Of a stretch of DNA of 5,812 nucleotides, positions 1 to 5,794 are shown piece by piece. The stretch is from Gammaproteobacteria bacterium (lineage in GTDB: Bacteria; Pseudomonadota; Gammaproteobacteria; Pseudomonadales; Azotimanducaceae). Location of the stretch: contig PBGU01000008.1 in the NCBI GenBank assembly GCA_002719135.1, positions 1 through 5,812 on the forward strand. The letters run 5' to 3'. A model generated the notes under the pieces. It was given only the letters and a program-made list of their open reading frames with translations, was not told the origin of the DNA and ran no database searches. The translations under genes and the position numbers were made by a program. Position 1 is the stretch's first letter, and every line of letters begins with the position of its first letter.

Positions 1-1113
1 TTGACCGGCAAAAATGCCAAGCGTGTTACTCGCAAATATCGCCGTCAGCATGATTCCGAGAAACCCACCCACTCCGTGGACCGGAAAAACGTCGAGAGAG
101 TCATCGATCTTTAACTTCTGTTTCATGATGTTGGTTGCATAAAAACAGACCAGGCCGGCGGCGATGCCGATCACCAATGCACCAGCAGGTCCAACATAGC
201 CGGATGCCGGGGTGATGGTCCCTAGACCCGCGACCATACCGGTCACCGCGCCGAGCGCACTCGGTTTCCCGTACTTAATCCATTCAATAGACATCCAGGT
301 GAACGCACCGGCTGCCGCCGAGATATGAGTCACCGCGATAGCCATGGCAGCGTTACCGCCCGCGGTCAAAGCGCTCCCGCCATTAAAACCGAACCAACCA
401 ACCCAGAGCATGCCCGCCCCGGCCATCGTCAATGTCATGTTGTGCGGTGGCATGGGTTGGGTCGGAAAGCCTTGACGCGCTTTCAGCACCAACGCCGTCA
501 CGACAGCCGCAGTACCCGCCGTTATGTGTACGACACTGCCACCGGCAAAGTCGAGAAATCCCCGTTCGAATAGCCAGCCGCTTTCGGCCCAAACCCAATG
601 CGTAATCGGTGCATACACAATAATTGACCAAAGCGCTGTAAACAGCAGGACCGAAACAAAGCGCATCCGTTCTGCAAAACCACCCACAATGAGTGCCGGC
701 GTAATAATCGCGAAGGTCAGTTGGAAGATCGCGAAGCTCGACTCCGGAATCGTTCCCCATAATGCTTCTTCGCCGACGCCAGCGAAGAGGGCTTTCGAAA
801 GTCCGCCAATTAGAGAATTGCCAACATCAAAGGCAAGACTGTAGCCAATCAAGAGCCAAAGGATCGTCACCACACAGGTAATCGAGAAACATTGCATCAA
901 CACACTAAGGACGTTGCGCGAACGCACCAAACCGGCATAAAAAAGCGATAGCCCGGGAATGGTCATGAAGAGTACTAGCGCGGTTGACGTCAAAATCCAT
1001 GCTGTATCACCGGCATTCAGATCGTCTGCACTCGCCCAGTTAACGCCAAGTACCAACGCAACCACCGAAACACGTTTAGCCTGCTGAACCCAATCGCCCG
1101 AGCTAAATTTCAT
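1..1113 (-). CDS. amtB: AmtB-type ammonium channel, 3' end cut off by the window edge
   Basis: Inner-membrane ammonium channel of the Amt/Mep/Rh family. The frame is open from ATG at 1113 to base 1, giving 371 residues. Residues 1-29 look like a signal peptide: basic Lys13-Arg14, a hydrophobic stretch, then Ala-Ser-Ala before Asp30. Multiple hydrophobic segments follow. Aligning by eye with E. coli AmtB, the functional residues are present at matching spacing: Phe gate F134 and F243 (E. coli F107, F215), W175 (W148), D188 (D160), pore twin histidines H196 and H346 (H168, H318; both pairs 150 apart) and S247 (S219). The FQLTFAIITPALI...AERMRF stretch is typical of the family. The last membrane helix and the cytoplasmic tail that contacts GlnK lie beyond the window. 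A GGAGG ribosome-binding site sits 6 nt before the start. The gene follows glnK by 59 nt, the classic glnK-amtB pair. Identity is very secure; I see no frameshift in the visible part. Confidence 0.97.
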   Translation of the reverse strand, partial: MKFSSGDWVQQAKRVSVVALVLGVNWASADDLNAGDTAWILTSTALVLFMTIPGLSLFYAGLVRSRNVLSVLMQCFSITCVVTILWLLIGYSLAFDVGNSLIGGLSKALFAGVGEEALWGTIPESSFAIFQLTFAIITPALIVGGFAERMRFVSVLLFTALWSIIVYAPITHWVWAESGWLFERGFLDFAGGSVVHITAGTAAVVTALVLKARQGFPTQPMPPHNMTLTMAGAGMLWVGWFGFNGGSALTAGGNAAMAIAVTHISAAAGAFTWMSIEWIKYGKPSALGAVTGMVAGLGTITPASGYVGPAGALVIGIAAGLVCFYATNIMKQKLKIDDSLDVFPVHGVGGFLGIMLTAIFASNTLGIFAGQ

Positions 1114-1149
1114 CCCCGACCTCCAATTTTTGCTCCGATAACGCCCGTC

Positions 1150-1168
1150 GTCCCACTACAAATGGGAC
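1150..1168 (-). other. Small hairpin between glnK and amtB
   Basis: GTCCCA (1150-1155) and TGGGAC (1163-1168) form a perfect 6-bp inverted repeat with a 7-nt loop, starting 4 nt beyond the glnK stop codon. In the transcript it is not followed by a U run (the next bases are ACGACGGG), so it does not look like an intrinsic terminator. It could act as an RNA processing or stability element setting glnK mRNA against amtB mRNA, or it could be chance; a 6-bp stem is weak evidence. Confidence 0.3.
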
Positions 1169-1172
1169 TCAT

Positions 1173-1511
1173 TCAAACTGCATCGACCCCGGTTTCACCC
1201 GTCCGTATACGAACAACTTCTTCAAGACCGAACACGAACATTTTCCCATCCCCAACTTTTCCAGTATTTGCGGTTCGACTGATCGCTTCCATACACTGGT
1301 CCATCAGACCATCGTCAACGGCAACTTCTATTTTCATTTTGGGCAGGAAATCCACGACATATTCCGCCCCGCGATACAGTTCCGTGTGTCCCTTCTGACG
1401 ACCGAAGCCCTTAACTTCAGTCACCGTCATTCCTGTCACGCCAATCTCCGATAGTGCCTCGCGCACTTCATCGAGTTTGAACGGCTTGATTATCGCGGAA
1501 ATAAATTTCAT
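1173..1511 (-). CDS. glnK: PII nitrogen-signalling protein, GlnK type
   Basis: Trimeric cytoplasmic PII protein that senses 2-oxoglutarate, ATP/ADP and, through uridylylation, glutamine. When deuridylylated it can bind and block AmtB. The product is 112 residues, the standard PII length. The T-loop carries the uridylylation site Y51 (TELYRGAEYVVDF). The B-loop TGKVGDGK is at residues 83-90, and R101/R103 of the RIRTGE stretch match the C-terminal nucleotide-contacting residues. The start is ATG at 1511, with AGGAG 10 nt upstream, and the N-terminus MKFISAIIKPFKLDEVREAL aligns with E. coli GlnB and GlnK without gaps. By sequence it is a mixture: D54 and the phrase ITGMTVTEV-like resemble E. 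coli GlnB, whereas V52 resembles neither E. coli paralogue. I chose GlnK because the next gene is amtB. The PII family call is certain; GlnK versus GlnB rests on context. Confidence 0.95.
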   Translation of the reverse strand: MKFISAIIKPFKLDEVREALSEIGVTGMTVTEVKGFGRQKGHTELYRGAEYVVDFLPKMKIEVAVDDGLMDQCMEAISRTANTGKVGDGKMFVFGLEEVVRIRTGETGVDAV

Positions 1512-1681
1512 CGCTCCAATTCTCCTATGTGGTGCTCAGGGCCAAGACCCCAAAACAATCTCTCCTCGCCAAGTTTTCTCTACCAAACATCTTGAACACA
1601 TTAGCCATCGGCATCAACGGTCCCCTCGAGTTGCCCAGGTTGTTAATACCGCAACGGCCATTTTGCGCGACACCCGAGGTT
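1512..1681 (-). promoter_or_regulatory. 170-bp gap between ureG and glnK, probable glnK-amtB promoter/leader region
   Basis: This is the only sizeable gap in the locus, so a promoter for glnK-amtB is expected here, but none is clear from the bases. TGGC occurs several times on the minus strand, yet none has a TTGC element at sigma-54 spacing; the nearest (TGGCGAGGAGAGATTGT) is 2 nt too widely spaced. No convincing sigma-70 pair was found. No intrinsic terminator for ureG is visible: the possible stems are 4-5 bp with long loops and no U run, so read-through from the urease genes is possible. The gap includes a 29-codon ORF (1525-1614) with an SD-like GAGGGGA before it and its TAG stop inside the glnK ribosome-binding site. 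That ORF is treated as a finding rather than a gene. Confidence 0.4.
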
Positions 1682-2299
1682 TTACAGCGCATGATCTGCA
1701 AGCACTCCCTCATCGACGACGAAGCCGACGACTTCCTCTAGGCCCTGACCCGTCAAAAGATTGGTGAAAACAAAAGGTGCCTCGCCACGCATCTTTCGCG
1801 CATCACGTTCCATCACATCAAGCGATGCGCCTACGTGTGGCGCTAAGTCCGTCTTATTAATGATGAGCAAGTCTGAACGCGTAATCGCCGGCCCACCCTT
1901 TCTGGGTATCTTTTCGCCCGCCGCAACGTCGATGACATAAATCGTAATGTCAACAAGCTCTGGGCTGAACGTCGCGCTCAGATTGTCACCACCGCTTTCC
2001 AAAATCACAACGTCGAGCTCGGGAAATCTCGTCGTAAGATCTTCGATAGCGACCATGTTCATCGAAGCATCTTCTCGTATGGCGGTGTGAGGACAACCCC
2101 CAGTCTCCACCCCGACGATCCTGTCTTCCGAAAGTGCTTGAGAGCGGACCAACATCTCAGCATCTTCGCGCGTGTAGATATCGTTAGTAACCACAGCTAT
2201 TTCGTATTCTCCGCGCATGCGTTTACACAACGCTTCCACTAACGTCGTTTTACCCGCGCCTACCGGACCGCCAATTCCAACTCTCAACGCTGGTTTCAT
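1682..2299 (-). CDS. ureG: Urease accessory GTPase UreG
   Basis: SIMIBI-class GTPase that acts with UreD and UreF to deliver nickel to apo-urease in the cytoplasm, using GTP hydrolysis. From ATG at 2299 the product is 205 residues, the usual UreG length. Visible motifs: P-loop GGPVGAGKT at residues 10-18; the nickel-binding CPH motif C69-P70-H71 inside VETGGCPHTAIREDAS; ESGGDN at 101-106; and the guanine-specificity motif NKTD at 148-151. The frame extends further upstream (TTG at 2359, ATG at 2344), but those starts lie inside ureF and add residues not found in the family. The 2299 start gives the canonical MKPALRVGIGGPVGAGKTTL N-terminus with AAGG 7 nt upstream. The gap to the ureF stop is 10 nt. 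It is the last of the urease genes here. Confidence 0.97.
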   Translation of the reverse strand: MKPALRVGIGGPVGAGKTTLVEALCKRMRGEYEIAVVTNDIYTREDAEMLVRSQALSEDRIVGVETGGCPHTAIREDASMNMVAIEDLTTRFPELDVVILESGGDNLSATFSPELVDITIYVIDVAAGEKIPRKGGPAITRSDLLIINKTDLAPHVGASLDVMERDARKMRGEAPFVFTNLLTGQGLEEVVGFVVDEGVLADHAL

Positions 2300-2306
2300 C
2301 GTAGAG

Positions 2307-2311
2307 CCTTC
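2307..2311 (-). promoter_or_regulatory. ureG ribosome-binding site that decides the start
   Basis: GAAGG overlaps the ureF stop codon (TGAAGG) and lies 7 nt before ATG 2299. This supports the 205-residue UreG over the longer in-frame starts at 2344 and 2359. Confidence 0.6.
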
Positions 2312-2966
2312 ACGATCGAAAGATTCTTGAATGCTGTGTTTCATGCCACATGCTGGCAAGGGTCAATCCGGGTGCGCTGTTGCCAATGTCTTCATCCGAA
2401 CACTCGAGCGCTTCGTCAACGGCCATTGGTATGTGTTCGATCAGATCCCGGAGTACCAGTTGACCCTCCGTGTGCCCAAGAGGAATCAGTTTTGTGGCGC
2501 TTAACACTTGATTCTCACACCATGCCCAGGCATATCCACTCAAGGCATCTAATCCAGAAATTCCAGCGTTAACAGCGAACACTGAAAACGCGACCACATA
2601 CCCAGGCCGGCACTTAGGGATTGGTTGATCCAGCTCCGCGGCTAATCGCATAAGTGCCATGCCCATGGCGTCTTCCTCGTCACGCAGCTCCCGCGTTTCG
2701 CGGTGGGACCGACAAACATCATCCCAATATCGAAGGCCGGCCGTATCCTTAGAACTCCAAGCCCGATGGGCTCGATGGATGATAGGTAAATCGATATGGG
2801 CAATGGTGTGGTGAAGTAGCTCGGATATCCATTTCATGGCATCGGTCCGATCGCCAATCCAGCCGCACTGCACGGCATGCTCGAGACCTTGGGAATATTG
2901 ATAGGCCCCAATAGGAAGCATCGGGCTAATGAGCTGCCAGAGCTTTGCGTGGTTATGCGGAGGCAT
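2310..2966 (-). CDS. ureF: Urease accessory protein UreF
   Basis: Helical accessory protein that, with UreD and UreG, forms the complex that activates urease; it is thought to gate GTP-dependent nickel delivery. From ATG at 2966 the product is 218 residues, close to the usual size of about 225. Family hallmarks are the N-terminal LPIGAYQYSQGLEHAV (residues 17-32) and the C-terminal HETQHSRIFRS, equivalent to the usual HETQysRLFRS. The open frame reaches back to TTG at 3008, but the extra 14 residues are unlike UreF N-termini and would lie deep inside ureE, so ATG 2966 is preferred. No Shine-Dalgarno sequence is visible before it. The gene overlaps the 3' end of ureE by 14 nt, so translation is probably coupled to ureE. 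Family call is secure, start moderately so. Confidence 0.94.
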   Translation of the reverse strand: MPPHNHAKLWQLISPMLPIGAYQYSQGLEHAVQCGWIGDRTDAMKWISELLHHTIAHIDLPIIHRAHRAWSSKDTAGLRYWDDVCRSHRETRELRDEEDAMGMALMRLAAELDQPIPKCRPGYVVAFSVFAVNAGISGLDALSGYAWAWCENQVLSATKLIPLGHTEGQLVLRDLIEHIPMAVDEALECSDEDIGNSAPGLTLASMWHETQHSRIFRS

Positions 2967-3411
2967 GGGAGTGTGAGTGGGCGCTGTACGCCCCCGATTC
3001 TGGTTCAAAAGGCGCCCAGTGCTCTTTAGGCTCTAATCCGAGCTCTTGCAACATGCTGTCCAGGACATGATCCTGGAGATAGCGCAGCCAACCCAAACCA
3101 ATCTGTACCGAAACGTGGCGATTACCTAAGTGATACGCGGCCTTGACCAATACTTCAGCGTCGTCACTGGCGACCGTCGACACCCGCTCACACGCTGCGA
3201 TAATGTGAACAATACTCCCCTCATCAGAAACCAGACTGTCGCCTCCACGCATCAACGTTCCTCTCGGTAGGTTGATCGTTATATTCTGGCCTGACCGAGT
3301 TTGCGTCCGCTGCCGAGTCTTCTGTCGGCGCTGAAACGAGAGTATGACGGTCCCATCCGAATCCGAACTTGCGGTTCGATCTGTTCGGACACAAATTGTG
3401 TATGTCTCCAA
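2953..3411 (-). CDS. ureE: Urease accessory protein UreE (nickel metallochaperone)
   Basis: Dimeric nickel carrier that supplies Ni(II) to the UreDFG activation complex. The N-terminal domain ends around NLPRGTLMRGGDSL, and the C-terminal metal-binding domain contains YHLGNRHVSVQ, whose His (H99 counted from TTG 3411) matches Klebsiella H96. The DHVLDSML stretch keeps the equivalent of Klebsiella H112, but the preceding H110 position is Gln. The tail is only weakly His-rich (SAHSHSHASA) compared with the long Klebsiella tail. There is no ATG near the family start: the frame can begin at TTG 3432, overlapping the ureC stop as TTGA, or at TTG 3411. I prefer 3411 (152 residues), which matches family length and has AAGGGAG upstream, though the 11-nt spacing is long. 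If 3432 is used the protein is 159 residues. The 3' end overlaps ureF by 14 nt. Confidence 0.93.
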   Translation of the reverse strand: METYTICVRTDRTASSDSDGTVILSFQRRQKTRQRTQTRSGQNITINLPRGTLMRGGDSLVSDEGSIVHIIAACERVSTVASDDAEVLVKAAYHLGNRHVSVQIGLGWLRYLQDHVLDSMLQELGLEPKEHWAPFEPESGAYSAHSHSHASA

Positions 3412-3422
3412 GGTACCCGTGT

Positions 3423-3429
3423 CTCCCTT
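3423..3429 (-). promoter_or_regulatory. Candidate ureE ribosome-binding site
   Basis: AAGGGAG begins at the last base of the ureC stop codon and lies 11 nt before TTG 3411. It favours that start over TTG 3432, which has no purine-rich site upstream. Spacing is longer than ideal, so the call is tentative. Confidence 0.4.
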
Positions 3430-5132
3430 CAAAAGAGAAAGAATCTTTGCGCCAGGGGTAGTTCCGTCGCTGGTTCACATGTCAGAAGTTCACCGTCGGC
3501 ACGGACCTCGTACGTCTCGGGATCGACTTCGATTTCTGGGGTCCAGTCGTTCAACACCATGTCCGCTTTGCCGATCACCCGAGTTCCCTTAACCGGCACG
3601 ACCCCTTTGGCTAGCCCAAGACGTTCGGCTATCCCAGCTTCGCTTCCTGCACGCGAAACAAAAGAGACCGACGTCGCAGCCAGTGCTCCTCCAAAGGCCC
3701 CAAACATGGGGCGATAATGGACGGGTTGCGGGGTTGGTATCGACGCATTTGGATCGCCCATAGGGGCCGCGACAATCATGCCGCCTTTTATGATCAATGC
3801 CGGTTTAGCACCAAAAAATCGAGGTTCCCAAAGCACCAGATCTGCAAGTTTTCCTGCTTCGACAGAACCAATGTATTCCGCCATCCCATTGGCGATGGCG
3901 GGATTGATGGTGTACTTCGCGATGTAGCGTTTGACCCGAAAGTTGTCATGTCGAGGATTGTCCTCGGCAAGATAACCTCTCTGCACTTTCATTTTGTGAG
4001 CAGTCTGCCAGGTGCGACAAATAACTTCTCCCACTCTGCCCATCGCCTGCGAATCAGAGGCGATCATCGAGAACGCTCCTAGATCATGCAGAATATCTTC
4101 GGCGGCAATCGTTTCGCGTCGTATACGCGATTCCGCAAAAGCAACGTCTTCGGGAATACTCGGATCAAGATGATGACAGACCATGAGCATGTCGAGGTGT
4201 TCATCAACCGTGTTGACCGTATAGGGACGCGTCGGATTCGTTGATGAGGGTAGGACATTAGGTAAACCGCACGCCTTGATGATGTCTGGCGCATGGCCTC
4301 CCCCAGCGCCTTCGGTATGAAAGGTATGGATCGATCGTCCCTTGAATGCTGCGAGCGTATCTTCCACAAATCCTGATTCGTTAAGGGTGTCTGTATGTAT
4401 GGCCACTTGGACGTCTGCGGCTTCGGCGACATTAAGGCAATTGTCGATGGCGGCGGGCGTTGTGCCCCAATCCTCGTGAAGTTTTAGCCCCATGGCTCCA
4501 GCCTGGACCTGCTCCTCCAATGCAATTGGGAGGCTCGCGTTTCCCTTGCCCATGTAGCCGATATTCATCGGTAATCCATCGGCCGCCTGTAGCATTTTCC
4601 CAATGTGCCACGGACCTGGAGTGCACGTGGTGGCATTTGTACCGGTTGCCGGGCCTGTCCCGCCTCCAAGCATTGTTGTAATTCCCGACATCAGAGCTTC
4701 TTCTATCTGTTGAGGACAGATGAAGTGGATGTGTGCATCGATACCACCCGCAGTAAGTATCTTGCCTTCTCCTGCAATCACCTCCGTTCCCGGGCCGATG
4801 ACGATGTCCACCTCAGGTTGGGTGTCGGGATTTCCCGCCTTACCAATTGCAGCAATACGCCCGTCTTTTATGCCCACATCAGCTTTGACGATCCCCCAAT
4901 AATCCACAATGAGTGCATTCGTAATAACCGTATCGACCGTCTCGTCCGATGATCTCTGGCTCTGGCCCATGCCGTCGCGAATCACCTTGCCTCCACCAAA
5001 TTTCACCTCGTCGCCATACACCGCCCAGTCTTTCTCGACCTCGATAATTAGGTCCGTGTCTGCAAGCCGTACGCGATCACCCGTGGTTGGTCCATACATC
5101 TCGGCATATGCTCGACGGTTGAGTGTGCTCAT
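3429..5132 (-). CDS. ureC: Urease alpha subunit UreC, catalytic
   Basis: Catalytic subunit of nickel urease (EC 3.5.1.5), which hydrolyses urea to ammonia and carbamate in the cytoplasm. The product is 567 residues, the same length as Klebsiella UreC, and all active-site residues fall at the same numbers. Nickel ligands are H134 and H136 (DAHIHF), K217 (GLKLHEDWG, the carbamylated lysine), H246, H272 and D360. Catalytic and flap residues are H219, C319 and H320 (MVCHHLDPSIPEDVAF) and R336. The N-terminus (RRAYAEMYGPTTGDRVRLADT) and C-terminus (AQRFFLF) are typical. The start is ATG at 5132, with GGAGG 7 nt upstream, and it overlaps the ureB stop as ATGA, implying coupled translation. There is no sign of truncation or a degenerated active site, so the enzyme is predicted to be active once loaded with nickel. 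Confidence 0.99.
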   Translation of the reverse strand: MSTLNRRAYAEMYGPTTGDRVRLADTDLIIEVEKDWAVYGDEVKFGGGKVIRDGMGQSQRSSDETVDTVITNALIVDYWGIVKADVGIKDGRIAAIGKAGNPDTQPEVDIVIGPGTEVIAGEGKILTAGGIDAHIHFICPQQIEEALMSGITTMLGGGTGPATGTNATTCTPGPWHIGKMLQAADGLPMNIGYMGKGNASLPIALEEQVQAGAMGLKLHEDWGTTPAAIDNCLNVAEAADVQVAIHTDTLNESGFVEDTLAAFKGRSIHTFHTEGAGGGHAPDIIKACGLPNVLPSSTNPTRPYTVNTVDEHLDMLMVCHHLDPSIPEDVAFAESRIRRETIAAEDILHDLGAFSMIASDSQAMGRVGEVICRTWQTAHKMKVQRGYLAEDNPRHDNFRVKRYIAKYTINPAIANGMAEYIGSVEAGKLADLVLWEPRFFGAKPALIIKGGMIVAAPMGDPNASIPTPQPVHYRPMFGAFGGALAATSVSFVSRAGSEAGIAERLGLAKGVVPVKGTRVIGKADMVLNDWTPEIEVDPETYEVRADGELLTCEPATELPLAQRFFLF

Positions 5133-5446
5133 TCTGTATCCTCCAAGTGACCCATCACTTTGGCATTGAAGCCAAATATCTGACGTGATCCTGAATATTC
5201 AACCAGTTGAACCTCCCGCTCCTGGCCAGGCTCGAAACGTACCGCTGTCCCCGCCGGAATATCCAGGCGAAAGCCCCGCGCGGCATCCCTATCAAATGCT
5301 AACGCTCGGTTCGTTTCATAAAAGTGAAAGTGAGAGCCGACTTGAATGGGTCGATCGCCGGTATTTGAAACCATCGTGCGAAACGATCGTCTTCCCTCGT
5401 TAAGTGTCAGGTCATCGTCATCGATCAGGTATTCTCCAGGGATCAT
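5129..5446 (-). CDS. ureB: Urease beta subunit UreB
   Basis: Non-catalytic beta subunit of the (UreABC)3 urease assembly. From ATG 5446 it has 105 residues and begins MIPGEYLID, the canonical UreB N-terminus. The conserved core GDRPIQVGSHFHFYETN is at about residues 30-46, followed by GFRLDIPAGTAVRFEPGQEREV and a late FGFNAKVMG. An ATG two codons earlier (5452) would give 107 residues; I prefer 5446 because AGGA lies 7 nt before it but only 1-2 nt before 5452, and because the family starts at MIPGEY. The gene is 9 nt from the ureA stop and overlaps ureC by 4 nt (ATGA). UreA and UreB are separate here, unlike the fused subunit of Helicobacter. Confidence 0.97.
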   Translation of the reverse strand: MIPGEYLIDDDDLTLNEGRRSFRTMVSNTGDRPIQVGSHFHFYETNRALAFDRDAARGFRLDIPAGTAVRFEPGQEREVQLVEYSGSRQIFGFNAKVMGHLEDTE

Positions 5447-5453
5447 TGGCATT

Positions 5454-5457
5454 TCCT
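5454..5457 (-). promoter_or_regulatory. ureB ribosome-binding site that decides the start
   Basis: AGGA overlaps the ureA stop codon (TAGGA) and lies 7 nt before ATG 5446. It is too close to ATG 5452 to serve that start well. Confidence 0.5.
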
Positions 5458-5758
5458 ATTGAATTGGATTATGAACAGTGACGAGTTTTGTCCCATCGGG
5501 AAACGTCGCTTCGACCTGTACGTCGGACAACATTTCCGCTATTCCATCCATCACCTCGTCTCTCACGATAATCTGAGCCCCGGAAGTCATGAGCTCGGCC
5601 ACGGTTCTTCCGTCCCGCGCACCCTCCATAATCGCGGATGAAATTAATGCTACACACTCCGGATAGTTCAGCTTCACACCCCGCGCCCGACGTTGCTCCG
5701 CTAATTGCGCTGCGACGAAGATCAGTAGCTTGTCTTTCTCGCGTGGACTCAGATCCAT
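5456..5758 (-). CDS. ureA: Urease gamma subunit UreA
   Basis: Smallest structural subunit of urease, which packs with UreB and UreC in the cytoplasmic holoenzyme. From ATG 5758 it has exactly 100 residues, the usual length, and aligns from end to end with Klebsiella UreA: MDLSPREKDKLLIF at the start, KLNYPECVALISSAIMEGARDGRTVAELM in the middle (about residues 29-57, with a Cys where Klebsiella has Ser), and VQVEATFPDGTKLVTVHNPI at the end. The frame also allows a TTG one codon upstream (5761), but ATG 5758 has AAGGGG at good spacing and fits the family. The start is 36 nt after the ureD stop codon. Confidence 0.97.
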   Translation of the reverse strand: MDLSPREKDKLLIFVAAQLAEQRRARGVKLNYPECVALISSAIMEGARDGRTVAELMTSGAQIIVRDEVMDGIAEMLSDVQVEATFPDGTKLVTVHNPIQ

Positions 5759-5765
5759 CAACTTT

Positions 5766-5771
5766 CCCCTT
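5766..5771 (-). promoter_or_regulatory. ureA ribosome-binding site
   Basis: AAGGGG lies 7 nt before ATG 5758 in the 36-nt gap between ureD and ureA. The spacing supports ATG 5758 over TTG 5761. Confidence 0.6.
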
Positions 5772-5794
5772 GTCGCGGTATTTGAAACATCATG

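Noticed and set aside
383..760. 125-codon minus-strand ORF inside amtB
   Set aside because: It is in a different frame from amtB, whose own frame is open across the whole region and encodes all expected channel residues; this is a shadow ORF.
1512..1681. Possible sigma-54 promoter or NtrC site before glnK
   Set aside because: TGGC motifs occur, but none has TTGC at the required spacing; the best candidate is 2 nt too wide. GCACCA near 1535 is only a half-site with no matching TGGTGC.
1621..1681. Intrinsic terminator after ureG
   Set aside because: CCTCG/CGAGG and GTTG/CAAC can pair, but the stems are 4-5 bp, the loops are 9 to more than 40 nt, and no U run follows.
1525..1713. 62-codon minus-strand frame that starts within the ureG 3' end
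   Set aside because: The upstream half is out-of-frame ureG sequence; only the last 29 codons, which have their own ATG and SD-like site, were kept as a finding.
1682..2359. Longer UreG of 225 residues from TTG 2359
   Set aside because: The extra 20 residues overlap ureF and do not match UreG N-termini; ATG 2299 has an SD and gives the usual 205 residues.
3301..3717. 138-codon plus-strand ORF opposite ureC/ureE
   Set aside because: It lies antisense to two well-conserved genes, its product has low-complexity Ser/Arg/Pro composition, and it resembles no family.
5758..5793. 11-codon ORF (MMFQIPRQGES) between ureD and ureA, ending as TGATG on the ureA start
   Set aside because: It is too short to judge and has no clear SD of its own; the TGATG overlap is easily explained by chance plus the normal ureA start.
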